Assembly: GCF_023499255.1 (NCBI RefSeq)
Contig: NZ_CP092183.1
Span: forward strand, 5,328,501-5,392,500
Reading direction: 5' to 3'
Source of the DNA: Couchioplanes caeruleus
GTDB lineage: Bacteria; Actinomycetota; Actinomycetes; Mycobacteriales; Micromonosporaceae
DNA length: 64,000 nt
Numbering within the stretch: position 1 is the stretch's first letter; each line of letters starts with the position of its first letter. The notes beneath the pieces were generated by a model that was not told the origin of the DNA, searched no databases, and worked only from the letters and a program-made list of their open reading frames with translations. The position numbers and the translations under genes were made by a program. Shown here in pieces: positions 44,346-52,922 of this stretch.

Positions 44346-44641
44346 GCGACAGCGACGAGGAATACCGGGGCGAGGCCGTCATCCGGGCCGGGGAGGCGGC
44401 GGTCACCGTCAAGGTCCGGCTCTCGGTACGGTTCGAGCCGGTCGAGGGACGCTACCGCTGGGGCGGGCGGGCCGAGCCCGACGAGACGTTGAGCGCGCAG
44501 CTGCGCTCCGGCGCGCGGGAGGTGACCGTACGCATCGGCGAGCGCGAGGCGCCGGCGCGGCTGGGCGAGCCCGACCCGTGGGGCGGCGTACGCCTCACCG
44601 GGACCGGACGGCCGCCGTGGAGCGCAGCTGCCGGGGCGTGA
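44342..44641 (+). CDS. DUF4873 domain protein
   Basis: 99 aa. EEYRGEAVIRAGEAAVTVKVRLSVRFEPVEGRYRWGGRA is the DUF4873 beta-strand pattern; in other actinobacteria this domain is found fused to flavin monooxygenases or beside them. Its start overlaps the TetR stop (GTGA) and its 3' end overlaps the convergent AraC gene by 47 nt. With an FMO gene about 1 kb away it may be a detached accessory domain of that enzyme class. Confidence 0.8.
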   Translation: MSDSDEEYRGEAVIRAGEAAVTVKVRLSVRFEPVEGRYRWGGRAEPDETLSAQLRSGAREVTVRIGEREAPARLGEPDPWGGVRLTGTGRPPWSAAAGA

Positions 44642-45614
44642 CCCCGTACCACCGGCGCACCGCCCGGCTCAGCGCCGACTGCTCGGTCAGCCCGACCATC
44701 GCCGTGACCTGGGTGAACGGCAGGTCGGTCTGGGTCACGAGCCGGTACGCGGCGGCCCGGCGCACGTCGTCGAGGATCGCGTCGAATGTGCTGCCCTCGG
44801 CCGCCAGCCGCCGCTGCAGGGTGCGCGGGTGGGTACGCAGCATCCGGGCGATCGCCGCCACCTCGACCGGCGCGGAGCCCAGCGACCGGGCGAGCAGCAG
44901 GTGCACCCGGTCGGCCACGCTCTGCCCGGGCGCCGGGAAATGGCTGGTGATGTAGTCGAGGGCGATGTCGCGCAGCACCTGGTTGCCGCCGCGCACCGGC
45001 ATGCTGGCCAGCCCGGCGGGCACCCGCAGCACCGCGTCCGGCCGGCCGAAGCGCACCTCGGCGCCGAAGAAGCGGGTGTACGCCTCCACCGGGGCCAGCG
45101 CCGCGTGCGGCAGGTGCACCGAGCGCAGCCCGTACGGCCCGCCGTGCAGCAGCACGATGATCCGGTGGAACAGGCCCAGCCCCACGTCGGCGACCTGCGG
45201 CGGGAGCGGCTCGGCGTCCGTACCCCGGTAGAGCAGGCCCGTCACGCCCGGCCGGCCCGACGGGTCGGGGATCTGCGAGACCGTGAGGGCGGGGCTGTGC
45301 ACGAACAGGAACCGGCGGGTGATCTCGAGGGCCTCGCCGAAGGTGGCCGAGTTCTCGATCGCGAGCGCCAGTGGCCCGAGCACGGACGCGTTCTGCAGGC
45401 CGGCCAGGCGCAGGCCGAGATCCGGGCAGCCGAGCTCCGCCGCGGCCACCTCGAGCAGCAGCCCGGCCGCGGCCGACGGGATCACCGCGTCGTCGGACTC
45501 CACCGCGGCGCAGGTGACGCCGAAGCGGGCGAGCAGCTCCGCGCCGTCCCCGCCGAGGCTGTCCACCAGCGCGGGCAGTCCGCGCAGGCCCGCGGCCCGC
45601 ACCACCGACTCCAT
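44595..45614 (-). CDS. AraC-family regulator, VirS-like
   Basis: 339 aa. N-terminal arabinose-binding-like domain of the PF12625 type (GLPALVDSLGGDGAELLARFGV, AAAELGCPDLGLRLAGLQNASVLGPLALAIENSATFGEAL) and C-terminal double HTH (VAAIARMLRTHPRTLQRRLAAEGSTFDAILDDVRRAAAYRL, FTQVTAMVGLTEQSALSRAVRRWYGVTPRQLR). This domain pair is that of VirS, which in Mycobacterium is divergent from the mymA monooxygenase operon, as here. It likely activates the adjacent FMO-SDR-hydrolase genes. The promoter and the FMO start are within 70 nt. Confidence 0.9.
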   Translation of the reverse strand: MESVVRAAGLRGLPALVDSLGGDGAELLARFGVTCAAVESDDAVIPSAAAGLLLEVAAAELGCPDLGLRLAGLQNASVLGPLALAIENSATFGEALEITRRFLFVHSPALTVSQIPDPSGRPGVTGLLYRGTDAEPLPPQVADVGLGLFHRIIVLLHGGPYGLRSVHLPHAALAPVEAYTRFFGAEVRFGRPDAVLRVPAGLASMPVRGGNQVLRDIALDYITSHFPAPGQSVADRVHLLLARSLGSAPVEVAAIARMLRTHPRTLQRRLAAEGSTFDAILDDVRRAAAYRLVTQTDLPFTQVTAMVGLTEQSALSRAVRRWYGVTPRQLRSTAAVRSR

Positions 45615-45622
45615 GTCGCAAG

Positions 45623-45650
45623 AGGATAAATCGCTGTCGCGCAAAGGCAA
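45623..45650 (-). promoter_or_regulatory. Predicted promoter of the AraC gene
   Basis: On the minus strand TTGCCT (45650-45645) and TATCCT (45628-45623) are 16 nt apart; the -10 lies 8 nt before ATG 45614, so the message has almost no leader. Confidence 0.55.
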
Positions 45651-45683
45651 GTGGCTCCCGGCGTCCGGGCGAACACTGGACGC

Positions 45684-47132
45684 ATGGCCGAACACTTCGA
45701 CGTCCTCATCATCGGCGCCGGCCTGTCCGGGATCGGCGCGGCCTGGCGGCTGCAGCGCGAGCGGCCCGGCACCAGGTACGCCATCCTCGAGGCCCGCTCC
45801 GCGATCGGCGGCACCTGGGACCTGTTCCGCTACCCCGGGGTGCGCTCGGACTCGGACATGTTCACGCTGAGCTACCCGTTCCGGCCGTGGCGGGGGGAGA
45901 AGTCCATGGCCCCGGGCGACGCGATCCGCAGCTACATCCAGGAGACCGCGGAGGAGGGCGGCATCATGCCGCACATCCGCTTCGACACGAAGGTCCTGAG
46001 CGCCGCATGGGCCGACGGCCACTGGACGGTAACCACCAGCCAAGGCGTCCTGACCTGCAATTTCCTGTACGCCTGCGCCGGCTACTACGACTACGCGCAG
46101 GGCTACCAGCCGGACTTCGCGGGGCTGGACGACTTCCGCGGCACGCATCTGCACCCGCAGTTCTGGCCCGAGGATCTGGACTACGCCGGCAAGCGGGTGA
46201 TCGTCATCGGCAGCGGCGCGACCGCGGTGACGCTGGTGCCCGCGATGGCCACCACCGCCGGGCACGTGACGATGCTGCAGCGCTCCCCCACGTACATGAC
46301 CGTGCTGCCCGAGCGCGACCCGGTGGCCGACAAGCTGCGCCGCTGGCTGCCCTCCCGCGCGGCGCACAAGGTGGTCCGCGCCAAGAACATCCTGCTGTCG
46401 CAGGGCTTCTACCAGCTCGCCCGGCGGCGCCCCGAGCGCGTCAAGGCCCTGCTGCGGCGCTTCGCCCTGTACCACCTGGACGACCCGGCGTACCTGGACG
46501 AGCACTTCACGCCGGCGTACCAGCCGTGGGACCAGCGGCTGTGCGTGGTGCCCAGCGGCGACCTGTTCCAGGCGATCAAGGCCGGCCGCGCCTCGGTGGT
46601 CACCGCCCACATCGACCGGTTCGTGCCCGAGGGGATCCGGCTCACCGACGGGCGGGTGCTCGAGGCCGACGTCGTGGTCTCCGCCACCGGGCTGTCGCTG
46701 CTGCCCATCGGCGGCGTGCAGCTGACCGTGGACGGCACGCCCGTCGAGCCCGGCAAGACCGTCGCCTACCGCGGCGTGATGCTCAGCGGCGTGCCGAACT
46801 TCGCGTACTGCATCGGCTACACCAACGCGTCGTGGACGCTGCGCGCCGACCTCTCCCACCGGTACGTGTGCCGGCTGCTCGCGTACATGGACAAGCACCG
46901 CTACACCACGGCCACGCCGCAGGAGAAGCCCGGACCCCGGCGCCCGCTGCTCGACCTGACCTCCGGGTACGTGCAGCGCGCCCTGGACAGCTTCCCGCGG
47001 CAGGGCGACCGCGACCCGTGGACCGTCCGGCAGAACTACCTGCTCGACGTGCTCACCACGCCCCGCGCCGATGTACGCCGGGACATGACGTTCAGCCGTA
47101 CCCCCGCCCCCGTCCTCGAGGAGATCCGTTGA
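45684..47132 (+). CDS. Flavin-containing monooxygenase (Baeyer-Villiger/EthA-MymA type)
   Basis: 482 aa. FAD site LIIGAGLSGIGAAWRL, the ARSAIGGTWDLFRYPGVRSDSDM segment (with the GGTW motif of BVMO-type enzymes), a fingerprint near DDFRGTHLHPQFWP (FxGxxxHxxxW) and the NADPH Rossmann motif VIGSGATAVTLVPAM. Relatives are MymA and EthA, which oxidise ketones or thioamides. ATG 45684 has AACACT 6 nt upstream, a weak -10. The stop overlaps the SDR start (TTGA). Confidence 0.93.
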   Translation: MAEHFDVLIIGAGLSGIGAAWRLQRERPGTRYAILEARSAIGGTWDLFRYPGVRSDSDMFTLSYPFRPWRGEKSMAPGDAIRSYIQETAEEGGIMPHIRFDTKVLSAAWADGHWTVTTSQGVLTCNFLYACAGYYDYAQGYQPDFAGLDDFRGTHLHPQFWPEDLDYAGKRVIVIGSGATAVTLVPAMATTAGHVTMLQRSPTYMTVLPERDPVADKLRRWLPSRAAHKVVRAKNILLSQGFYQLARRRPERVKALLRRFALYHLDDPAYLDEHFTPAYQPWDQRLCVVPSGDLFQAIKAGRASVVTAHIDRFVPEGIRLTDGRVLEADVVVSATGLSLLPIGGVQLTVDGTPVEPGKTVAYRGVMLSGVPNFAYCIGYTNASWTLRADLSHRYVCRLLAYMDKHRYTTATPQEKPGPRRPLLDLTSGYVQRALDSFPRQGDRDPWTVRQNYLLDVLTTPRADVRRDMTFSRTPAPVLEEIR

Positions 47133-48001
47133 CGCGCCTGACCCCGTACCGTTTCACCGGCCGGACCGCGGTCGTGACCGGCGCCGCGAGCGGCATCGGC
47201 GAGCAGCTGGCGCACGGCCTCGCCGGGCGCGGCAGCGACCTGGTCCTGATCGACCGCGACGCGCTGCGCCTGGACGCCGTCGCCGAGGCGATCCGAGAGG
47301 CGCACCCCGGCCGGACCGTCGAGTCGCTCGTGGTCGACCTCGCCGACCGCGAGGCGGTGATCGCCGCCGCGACCGGCGTCCGGGAGCGGCACCCGCGGCT
47401 CGGCCTGCTGGTCAACAACGCCGGCGTCGCCCTCGGCGGGCGCTTCGACCAGGTCAGCGTGAGTGAGTTCGAGTGGGTCATGGCGGTCAACTTCACCGCG
47501 CCGATGCTGCTGACCCACCACCTGCTGCCCGCGCTGAAGGCCGAGCCGGGCTCGCACCTCGTCAACGTCTCCAGCCTCTACGGCCTGATCGCCCCGCCGG
47601 GACAGTCGGCGTACAGCTCCAGCAAGTTCGCGCTGCGCGGGCTCAGCGAGGTGCTGCGCAGCGAACTGCTCGAGTCGGGGGTGGGCGTGACGACGGTGCA
47701 CCCCGGCGGGGTCCGTACCCGGATCGCCGAGAGCGCCCGCGCGGCCGCCGCCGCGTCCCCCGACGAGGTGGAGAGGGAGCAGCGCAAGTTCGCCGCGCTG
47801 CTGACGTACCCGCCGGAGAAGGCCGCGGCCGACATCCTGGAGGGCGTGCGGCGCCGCCGCGGCCGGGTCCTGGTCGCCGTCAGCGCGAAGGTCCCGGACC
47901 TGCTCGCCCGGCTGCTGCCCGGCTCGCACCTGCGCGTGCTCAACCGGCTCACCGAGGCGGCCGCGCGCGGCGGCAGGACCCGGGCGCGGGTGACCCGATG
48001 A
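47129..48001 (+). CDS. Short-chain dehydrogenase/reductase
   Basis: 290 aa. NAD(P) motif VVTGAASGIGEQLA, NNAG (LVNNAGVAL), catalytic Ser in VNVSSLYG and YSSSK (Tyr and Lys). The start is the rare TTG at 47129, supported by GAGGAG 6 nt upstream and by the TTGA overlap with the FMO stop. A C-terminal extension of about 50 residues ends in basic sequence (RGGRTRARVTR), as in membrane-associated SDRs of lipid metabolism. It would interconvert alcohol and ketone substrates of the monooxygenase. Confidence 0.92.
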   Translation: MTRLTPYRFTGRTAVVTGAASGIGEQLAHGLAGRGSDLVLIDRDALRLDAVAEAIREAHPGRTVESLVVDLADREAVIAAATGVRERHPRLGLLVNNAGVALGGRFDQVSVSEFEWVMAVNFTAPMLLTHHLLPALKAEPGSHLVNVSSLYGLIAPPGQSAYSSSKFALRGLSEVLRSELLESGVGVTTVHPGGVRTRIAESARAAAAASPDEVEREQRKFAALLTYPPEKAAADILEGVRRRRGRVLVAVSAKVPDLLARLLPGSHLRVLNRLTEAAARGGRTRARVTR

Positions 48002-48846
48002 GGCATCTGACCGTACGCGGCGCCGCCGTGCGCGTGCACGAGAGCGGCGACCCGGCGAACCCGCCGATCCTGCTGCTGCACGGCATCGGGCGCAGCCTGG
48101 AGGACTGGCTGCCGCAGCACGAGCGGCTGTCCGACGGCTGGCGGGTGATCAGCGTGGACCTGCCCGGCTTCGGCCTGTCCGACCGGATGCCCGGGCCGAT
48201 CACCCTCGCCTCGCTGGCCGACGGCGTGCTGGCCACCGTGGACGCGCTGGACGAGCGGCGGCCGCTGCACGTCATGGGCAATTCGCTCGGCGGCGCGGTC
48301 GCGATGCAGCTGCTGGTCACCGCGCCCGCCCGGGTGGCGACGCTGACGCTGGTCAACAGCGCCGGCTTCGGCAAGGAGGTGGCGTTCTTCCTGCGCGCTC
48401 TGGCGGTCCCCGGCCTCGGCCGGCGCCTGATGCGGCGCATGGACGCGAAGGCGGCACGCCGGGTCGAACGCAGCCTGTTCGTCGACCGGGCGCTCGTCAC
48501 CCCGGAACGGGTCGAGTTCGCGCTGCGCGTGGCAGCCCGCCCCGGGTACGCCCAGGTGTTCCTGGAGACCGCGCACGCGCTCGGCGGCTTCCGCGGCATC
48601 CGGCGGCCGTGGCGCGACGAGCTGCTCGCGGGAGTCGCCCAGCACCCCCGCCCGACGCTGCTGATCTGGGGCGACCGGGACCTCATCCTGCCGGCCACGC
48701 ACCTCGCCGCGGCGCAGGCGGCGTTCCCCGACGCCCGGTCCCACCTGTTCCCCGACACCGGGCACATGCCGCAGATCGAACGCGCCGACGAGTTCGCCGA
48801 CCTGGCCCGGCTGTTCCTCACGGCCCGCTCCGAGCACCCCGCTTAA
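47998..48846 (+). CDS. Alpha/beta hydrolase
   Basis: 282 aa. Oxyanion region LLLHGIGRSLEDW, nucleophile elbow GNSLGGA (Ser), acid in IWGDRDLILP (Asp) and His in DTGHMPQIE. It overlaps the SDR by 4 nt (ATGA) and completes a three-gene operon. A hydrolase following a Baeyer-Villiger monooxygenase would cleave the ester or lactone formed; in the mymA locus the corresponding gene is a LipR-type esterase. Confidence 0.9.
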   Translation: MRHLTVRGAAVRVHESGDPANPPILLLHGIGRSLEDWLPQHERLSDGWRVISVDLPGFGLSDRMPGPITLASLADGVLATVDALDERRPLHVMGNSLGGAVAMQLLVTAPARVATLTLVNSAGFGKEVAFFLRALAVPGLGRRLMRRMDAKAARRVERSLFVDRALVTPERVEFALRVAARPGYAQVFLETAHALGGFRGIRRPWRDELLAGVAQHPRPTLLIWGDRDLILPATHLAAAQAAFPDARSHLFPDTGHMPQIERADEFADLARLFLTARSEHPA

Positions 48847-48907
48847 CCGAGCAGGCCACCCGGCGGGCACCGGGACGGCGGCCGTCGGACGGTACGGCGG
48901 CCTGACC

Positions 48908-48913
48908 TAGAGT
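48908..48913 (+). promoter_or_regulatory. -10 box TAGAGT of a probable leaderless promoter (AGE epimerase gene)
   Basis: TAGAGT is 7 nt before ATG 48921; an upstream in-frame GTG at 48912 lies within the box and is therefore unlikely as start. Confidence 0.55.
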
Positions 48914-48920
48914 GATCGAC

Positions 48921-50162
48921 ATGTCCGTCTGGCCGACCAGTCCCGCCCACCACCGCTGGCTCGACCAGCACAGCCGCGACCTGCTCGCCTTCGGGCGCCG
49001 CACCGCCGACCCCGGCGGCGGCGCCCGCTGGCTCGACGACCGCGGCGAACCCGAGCCGGGCCGGCCCACCTCGGCGCTGATCAGCTGCCGGATGACCCAC
49101 GTGTACGGCATCGGCGCGCTGCTCGGCGTGCCCGGCGCCGGCCGGATCGCGGCCCAGGCGATGGCCGGGCTCACCGGCCGGCTGCGCGACGCCGAACACG
49201 GCGGCTGGCACTCCTCGGTCGCCGAGGACGGCACCGCGGAGCCGGGCAAGAGCTGCTACGACCACGCGTTCGTGCTGCTGGCCGCGTCCACCGGGGTGCA
49301 GGCCGCCCTGCCCGGCGCCGACGACCTGCTCGCGGAGGCGTCGCAGGTCTTCCTGGACCGTTTCTGGGACGACAAGGCCGGCATGTGCGTCGACACGTGG
49401 GACACCGCGTTCAGCATCCTCGACGACTACCGCGGCATCAACGCCAACATGCACACCGTCGAGGCGATGCTGTCCGTGGCGAGCGTGACCGGCGACCGCG
49501 CCTGGATCGACCGCGCCGTGCGCATCTGCCGCTTCGTCGTGGCCGCCGCCTCGGACCACCGGTGGCGCATCCCCGAGCACTACGACGCCACGTGGACGCC
49601 CCAGCCCGACTACAACATCGACAAACCGGACCACGCCTTCAAGCCGTACGGGGCGACGATCGGCCACGGCCTCGAGTGGTCCCGCCTGCTGCTGCACACC
49701 GCGTCCGCCCCGACCGTGGGCGACCCGTCCTTCTTCGCCTCCGCCGCCCGCAACCTCTTCGACCGGGCCGTCGCCGACGGCTGGGCGGTCGACGGGAACC
49801 CCGGCTTCGTCTACACGACCGACTGGACGGGCCGCCCCGTCGTCCGCGACCGCATGCACTGGGTGGCGGCCGAGGGCATCAACGCGGCGGCGGCGCTGCA
49901 CGCGTACACCCGGGAACAGGCGTACGCGGACTGGTACCGCACGTGGTGGGACTACACGGAGGCGTACCTGATCGACCACGAGCACGGCTCCTGGTTCCAC
50001 CAGCTGGACCCGGCGAACCGGCCGACGGCGACGGTCTGGCCCGGGAAGGCGGACCTGTACCACGCCTTCCAGGCGACGCTCGGAGCCCGGGTGCCGCTGT
50101 GGCCGATGCTGGCGACGGCCGTGGACGAGCACCTGGGGCAGGCCGGCAGCGGCAGTGCGTGA
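48921..50162 (+). CDS. AGE-family epimerase/isomerase
   Basis: 413 aa, (alpha/alpha)6-barrel of the N-acylglucosamine 2-epimerase family. Catalytic histidines are expected in SCYDHAFVLLAAS and PYGATIGHGLEWSRLLLH; other markers are DYRGINANMHTVEAMLSV, HYDATWTPQPDYNID and FHQLDPANRPTATVWPGKADLYHAFQA. These features suit the mannose/sulfoquinovose isomerase branch (YihS-like) as much as the true epimerases. ATG 48921 is chosen on the spacing to the -10 box. A molybdopterin oxidoreductase follows after 76 nt. Confidence 0.87.
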   Translation: MSVWPTSPAHHRWLDQHSRDLLAFGRRTADPGGGARWLDDRGEPEPGRPTSALISCRMTHVYGIGALLGVPGAGRIAAQAMAGLTGRLRDAEHGGWHSSVAEDGTAEPGKSCYDHAFVLLAASTGVQAALPGADDLLAEASQVFLDRFWDDKAGMCVDTWDTAFSILDDYRGINANMHTVEAMLSVASVTGDRAWIDRAVRICRFVVAAASDHRWRIPEHYDATWTPQPDYNIDKPDHAFKPYGATIGHGLEWSRLLLHTASAPTVGDPSFFASAARNLFDRAVADGWAVDGNPGFVYTTDWTGRPVVRDRMHWVAAEGINAAAALHAYTREQAYADWYRTWWDYTEAYLIDHEHGSWFHQLDPANRPTATVWPGKADLYHAFQATLGARVPLWPMLATAVDEHLGQAGSGSA

Positions 50163-50238
50163 GCGGATCCGTCGCTAGAGTGTCCTGGGGTGGAACGACA
50201 CGGTCCGTGCGACACGAGCTGTGCAGGAGGCTTGCCTG

Positions 50239-51753
50239 ATGCCCGAGTTCGACTTCCCGATCTGGCTCCGGGCGAGCCACCTGATCAACTTCTTCCTCAT
50301 GGGACTGCTGATCCGGTCCGGCTGGCAGATCATCGCGACGCACCCCCGGTTCTACTGGCGCAACGATTGCGGGCCGGGCACCGAGTGGATCAAGTTCACC
50401 AAGCGGGTCGTGCCGCCCGAGGAGGGCGCGTTCATGGCCCGCGACGACGAGTCGTCGCTGCCCAGCTGGCTGGCCCTGCCCGGGGCGAGGAACATCGGGC
50501 TGGGCCGGCACTGGCACGGGCTCGTCTCCGTCCTCTGGGTGCTCAACGGGGCGGCGTACGTCGGCCTGCTGTTCCTCACCGGCGAGTGGCGCCGGATCGT
50601 GCCCACGTCCTGGGACCTCGTCCCGCAGGCCTGGGAGTCGCTGAAGATCTACGCCGGGTTCGGGGTGCCGAGCATCGAGCACTTCACCCCGTACGACGCC
50701 CTGCAGCACCTGCTCTACTTCACGGTCGTCTTCGTCGCCGCCCCGCTGATGATCGCCACCGGGCCCGTCATGTCGCCGGCGGTGATCGGCCGGTACCCGT
50801 GGTACCCGAAGATCTTCGGTGGCCGGCAGGCGGCGCGCTCCATCCACTTCCTCGGAATGGTGTTCCTGACCGCTTTCATGGTCATGCACATCGCGCTGGT
50901 GTTCATCGTCCACCGCGACCACAACGTCACGCAGATGGTCTTCGGCTCGTACGACCCGGCGCGGGTGGCGCAGGCGACGACCGTCATGGTGCTGGCGACG
51001 CTCCTGGTGGTCGCCGCCTGGATCGCGATCAGCTACCTCAGCATCCGCGACGTACGGGCCACCCAGCGGTTCCTGTTCCGCCTGCTCGAGCCGATCCGGG
51101 CGGTCACGGTCAACCGGATGCACCCGCGCACCCGCGAGGCGGGCACGTACACCGAGAAGGACATCTCGCCGTACCACTGGAGCAACGGCAGACATCCCAC
51201 GCCGGAGGAGTCGCCCGAGTGGCACGCGCTCGCCGCGAACGGGTTCCAGGACTACGTCCTGCGGATCGGGCCGGCCGACAACCCGGTGACCGTGACGTTC
51301 GACCAGCTCAGGGCGCTGCCCCAGCAGGAGCAGATCACCATGCACACCTGCATGCAGGGCTGGACGGGCATCGCCAAGTGGAAGGGCCCGAAGGTCGCCG
51401 ACGTCATGGCCCTGGGCGGTGAGCGGCCGGCCGACGCCCGGTACCTGCTGGTCACCTCGTTCGGGACGGCGCAGAAGATGCACGGGGACCGGCCGCTCGA
51501 GCCGTACTACTCCTGCATCCCGCTGGCGGACTGCCTGGAGGACGAGTCCATCTTCGCCTGGTCGATGAACGACCAGCCGCTGCCGTGGACCTTCGGTGCC
51601 CCGCTGCGGCTGCGGGTGGAGTCCATCCACGGGTACAAGATGGTCAAGTACGTACGCTCCGTGGAGTGGATCGCCGACTACCGCACGGTGGGCGACGGCA
51701 TGGGCGGCACCCGGGAGGACTCCGGCTACCAGGCGATCAACGCCCGCATCTGA
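50239..51753 (+). CDS. Cytochrome b561-type membrane domain fused to a molybdopterin oxidoreductase
   Basis: 504 aa in two modules. Residues 1-275 form a b-type cytochrome unit of four to five helices (WLRASHLINFFLMGLLI, RHWHGLVSVLWVLNGAAYVGLL, LQHLLYFTVVFVAAPLMIA, IHFLGMVFLTAFMVMHIALVF) with His residues placed for heme binding. Residues about 330-504 are a sulfite-oxidase-type Mo domain with its Cys ligand in TMHTCMQGWTGIAKWKG, and ...YYSCIPLADCLEDESIFAW. AGGAGG lies upstream of ATG 50239. The fusion would pass electrons between quinone and the Mo site on one chain, replacing separate MsrP/MsrQ-like subunits. Confidence 0.88.
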   Translation: MPEFDFPIWLRASHLINFFLMGLLIRSGWQIIATHPRFYWRNDCGPGTEWIKFTKRVVPPEEGAFMARDDESSLPSWLALPGARNIGLGRHWHGLVSVLWVLNGAAYVGLLFLTGEWRRIVPTSWDLVPQAWESLKIYAGFGVPSIEHFTPYDALQHLLYFTVVFVAAPLMIATGPVMSPAVIGRYPWYPKIFGGRQAARSIHFLGMVFLTAFMVMHIALVFIVHRDHNVTQMVFGSYDPARVAQATTVMVLATLLVVAAWIAISYLSIRDVRATQRFLFRLLEPIRAVTVNRMHPRTREAGTYTEKDISPYHWSNGRHPTPEESPEWHALAANGFQDYVLRIGPADNPVTVTFDQLRALPQQEQITMHTCMQGWTGIAKWKGPKVADVMALGGERPADARYLLVTSFGTAQKMHGDRPLEPYYSCIPLADCLEDESIFAWSMNDQPLPWTFGAPLRLRVESIHGYKMVKYVRSVEWIADYRTVGDGMGGTREDSGYQAINARI

Positions 51754-51785
51754 TCGTCCCGACCGCGTGCCGCCCCTGCGCGTCT

Positions 51786-52922
51786 CTACTTCACCGGCAC
51801 CCAGGCGTCCCGGTCCGTCACGTCGACCGGCTTCAGCCCCTCGGCGATCTTCCTGACCTCCGTGGCCGGCAGGGCGTTGCTGAACATCCCGTCGACCTGG
51901 ATGAAGTAGTCACCCAGGACCCGGGTGCACACCGGCTGCTCGTAGCAGTGGACGCCCTTCTTGCCGCGGATCGCCTCGTCCTTGAGGGTGCTCCGGGAGA
52001 CGAAGATCTTCACCGTCCGCGGCGTGACCTCGTCCACCACGGCGGCCCGGTCCTTGTCCGCCAGCGGGCCGTCGTGCAGGTACAGCTCCGAGACCGTGGT
52101 GCTCAGGTCGGCGTCGGTCTCGGTCACCGCGATCGGCTGCCAGCCCGCGGGCAGGTAGCCGAACCGGTACGGCGCCCGCACCGGCCGCTCCGGCACCACG
52201 CTCAGCGCCTCGGCGACCGCCACCGCGTCCTCGGTGCTCTGGTTGACCTGCGCGTCGCCGGGGACGTACGTGGCCCAGGCGCCGGGCTCGTACTCCCAGG
52301 CCAGCGCCACCCGCGTGAAGCCGCCCGCCGGGTCGAACGACGGGCTCGCCGACGGGGAGCCGGGCATGTTCACCATGGCCGAGGCGTACGTGACCTTGTG
52401 GCCGACGCCGGGCCGGCCGGCGACCGTGACCGTGAACTCGGGGCCCAGCTTGGTCCGCGACCCGGCCCGCCGGAAGCTGTCCGGGTCGTAGACGCCCGGC
52501 CGGTAGACGGTGATCATGCCGTCGACCAGCGGATAGTCCTTGCCGTCGTCACCGGGCCAGGTGGCGCCCTCGCGGTAGACCGGCACCTCCTGGTAGCCGG
52601 ACGTCACCTCGCCCGCCGGCCCGATCCGGTACTCACCGGCCCGCGCGTCGCCGAAGACGGTGGTGAAGCCGGCCGGCAGCGTGATCCCACCGGGCTGCGC
52701 CGCGGACTGCCCGGCCGCCTGCCGGGTGGCCGGCGCGGATCCGAGGCCGGACACCGCCGCTACCGCGATCGCCAGGCAGGCAGCCCCGGCGCCGGTAGCC
52801 GCGGCGAGGCGGCGACGGGTACGGATCCGCCCGGCCCGGGCAATGATGTCATCGGTGCTGGTACGCGGCGCAGGTGCGGAATCCCGCGCCGATTCCAGCA
52901 CGTCACGAACGTGATAGGACAT
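51786..52922 (-). CDS. CU044_5270-family protein, putative anti-sigma factor
   Basis: 378 aa. Short cytoplasmic N-terminus (MSYHVRDVLESARDSAPAPRTSTDDIIARAGRIRTRRR), one helix at about 39-60, and a long extracytoplasmic region without known catalytic motif (PVYREGATWPGDDGKDYPLVDG, VHCYEQPVCTRVLGDYFIQVDGMF, the two Cys possibly paired). The gene overlaps the ECF sigma gene upstream by 20 nt. Proteins of this family are regularly encoded directly after SigE-family sigma factors and are presumed regulators of them. Confidence 0.8.
   Translation of the reverse strand: MSYHVRDVLESARDSAPAPRTSTDDIIARAGRIRTRRRLAAATGAGAACLAIAVAAVSGLGSAPATRQAAGQSAAQPGGITLPAGFTTVFGDARAGEYRIGPAGEVTSGYQEVPVYREGATWPGDDGKDYPLVDGMITVYRPGVYDPDSFRRAGSRTKLGPEFTVTVAGRPGVGHKVTYASAMVNMPGSPSASPSFDPAGGFTRVALAWEYEPGAWATYVPGDAQVNQSTEDAVAVAEALSVVPERPVRAPYRFGYLPAGWQPIAVTETDADLSTTVSELYLHDGPLADKDRAAVVDEVTPRTVKIFVSRSTLKDEAIRGKKGVHCYEQPVCTRVLGDYFIQVDGMFSNALPATEVRKIAEGLKPVDVTDRDAWVPVK

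Noticed and set aside
42733..44641. AurF homologue as part of an antibiotic gene cluster
   Set aside because: No polyketide, peptide synthetase, tailoring or export genes are found around it.
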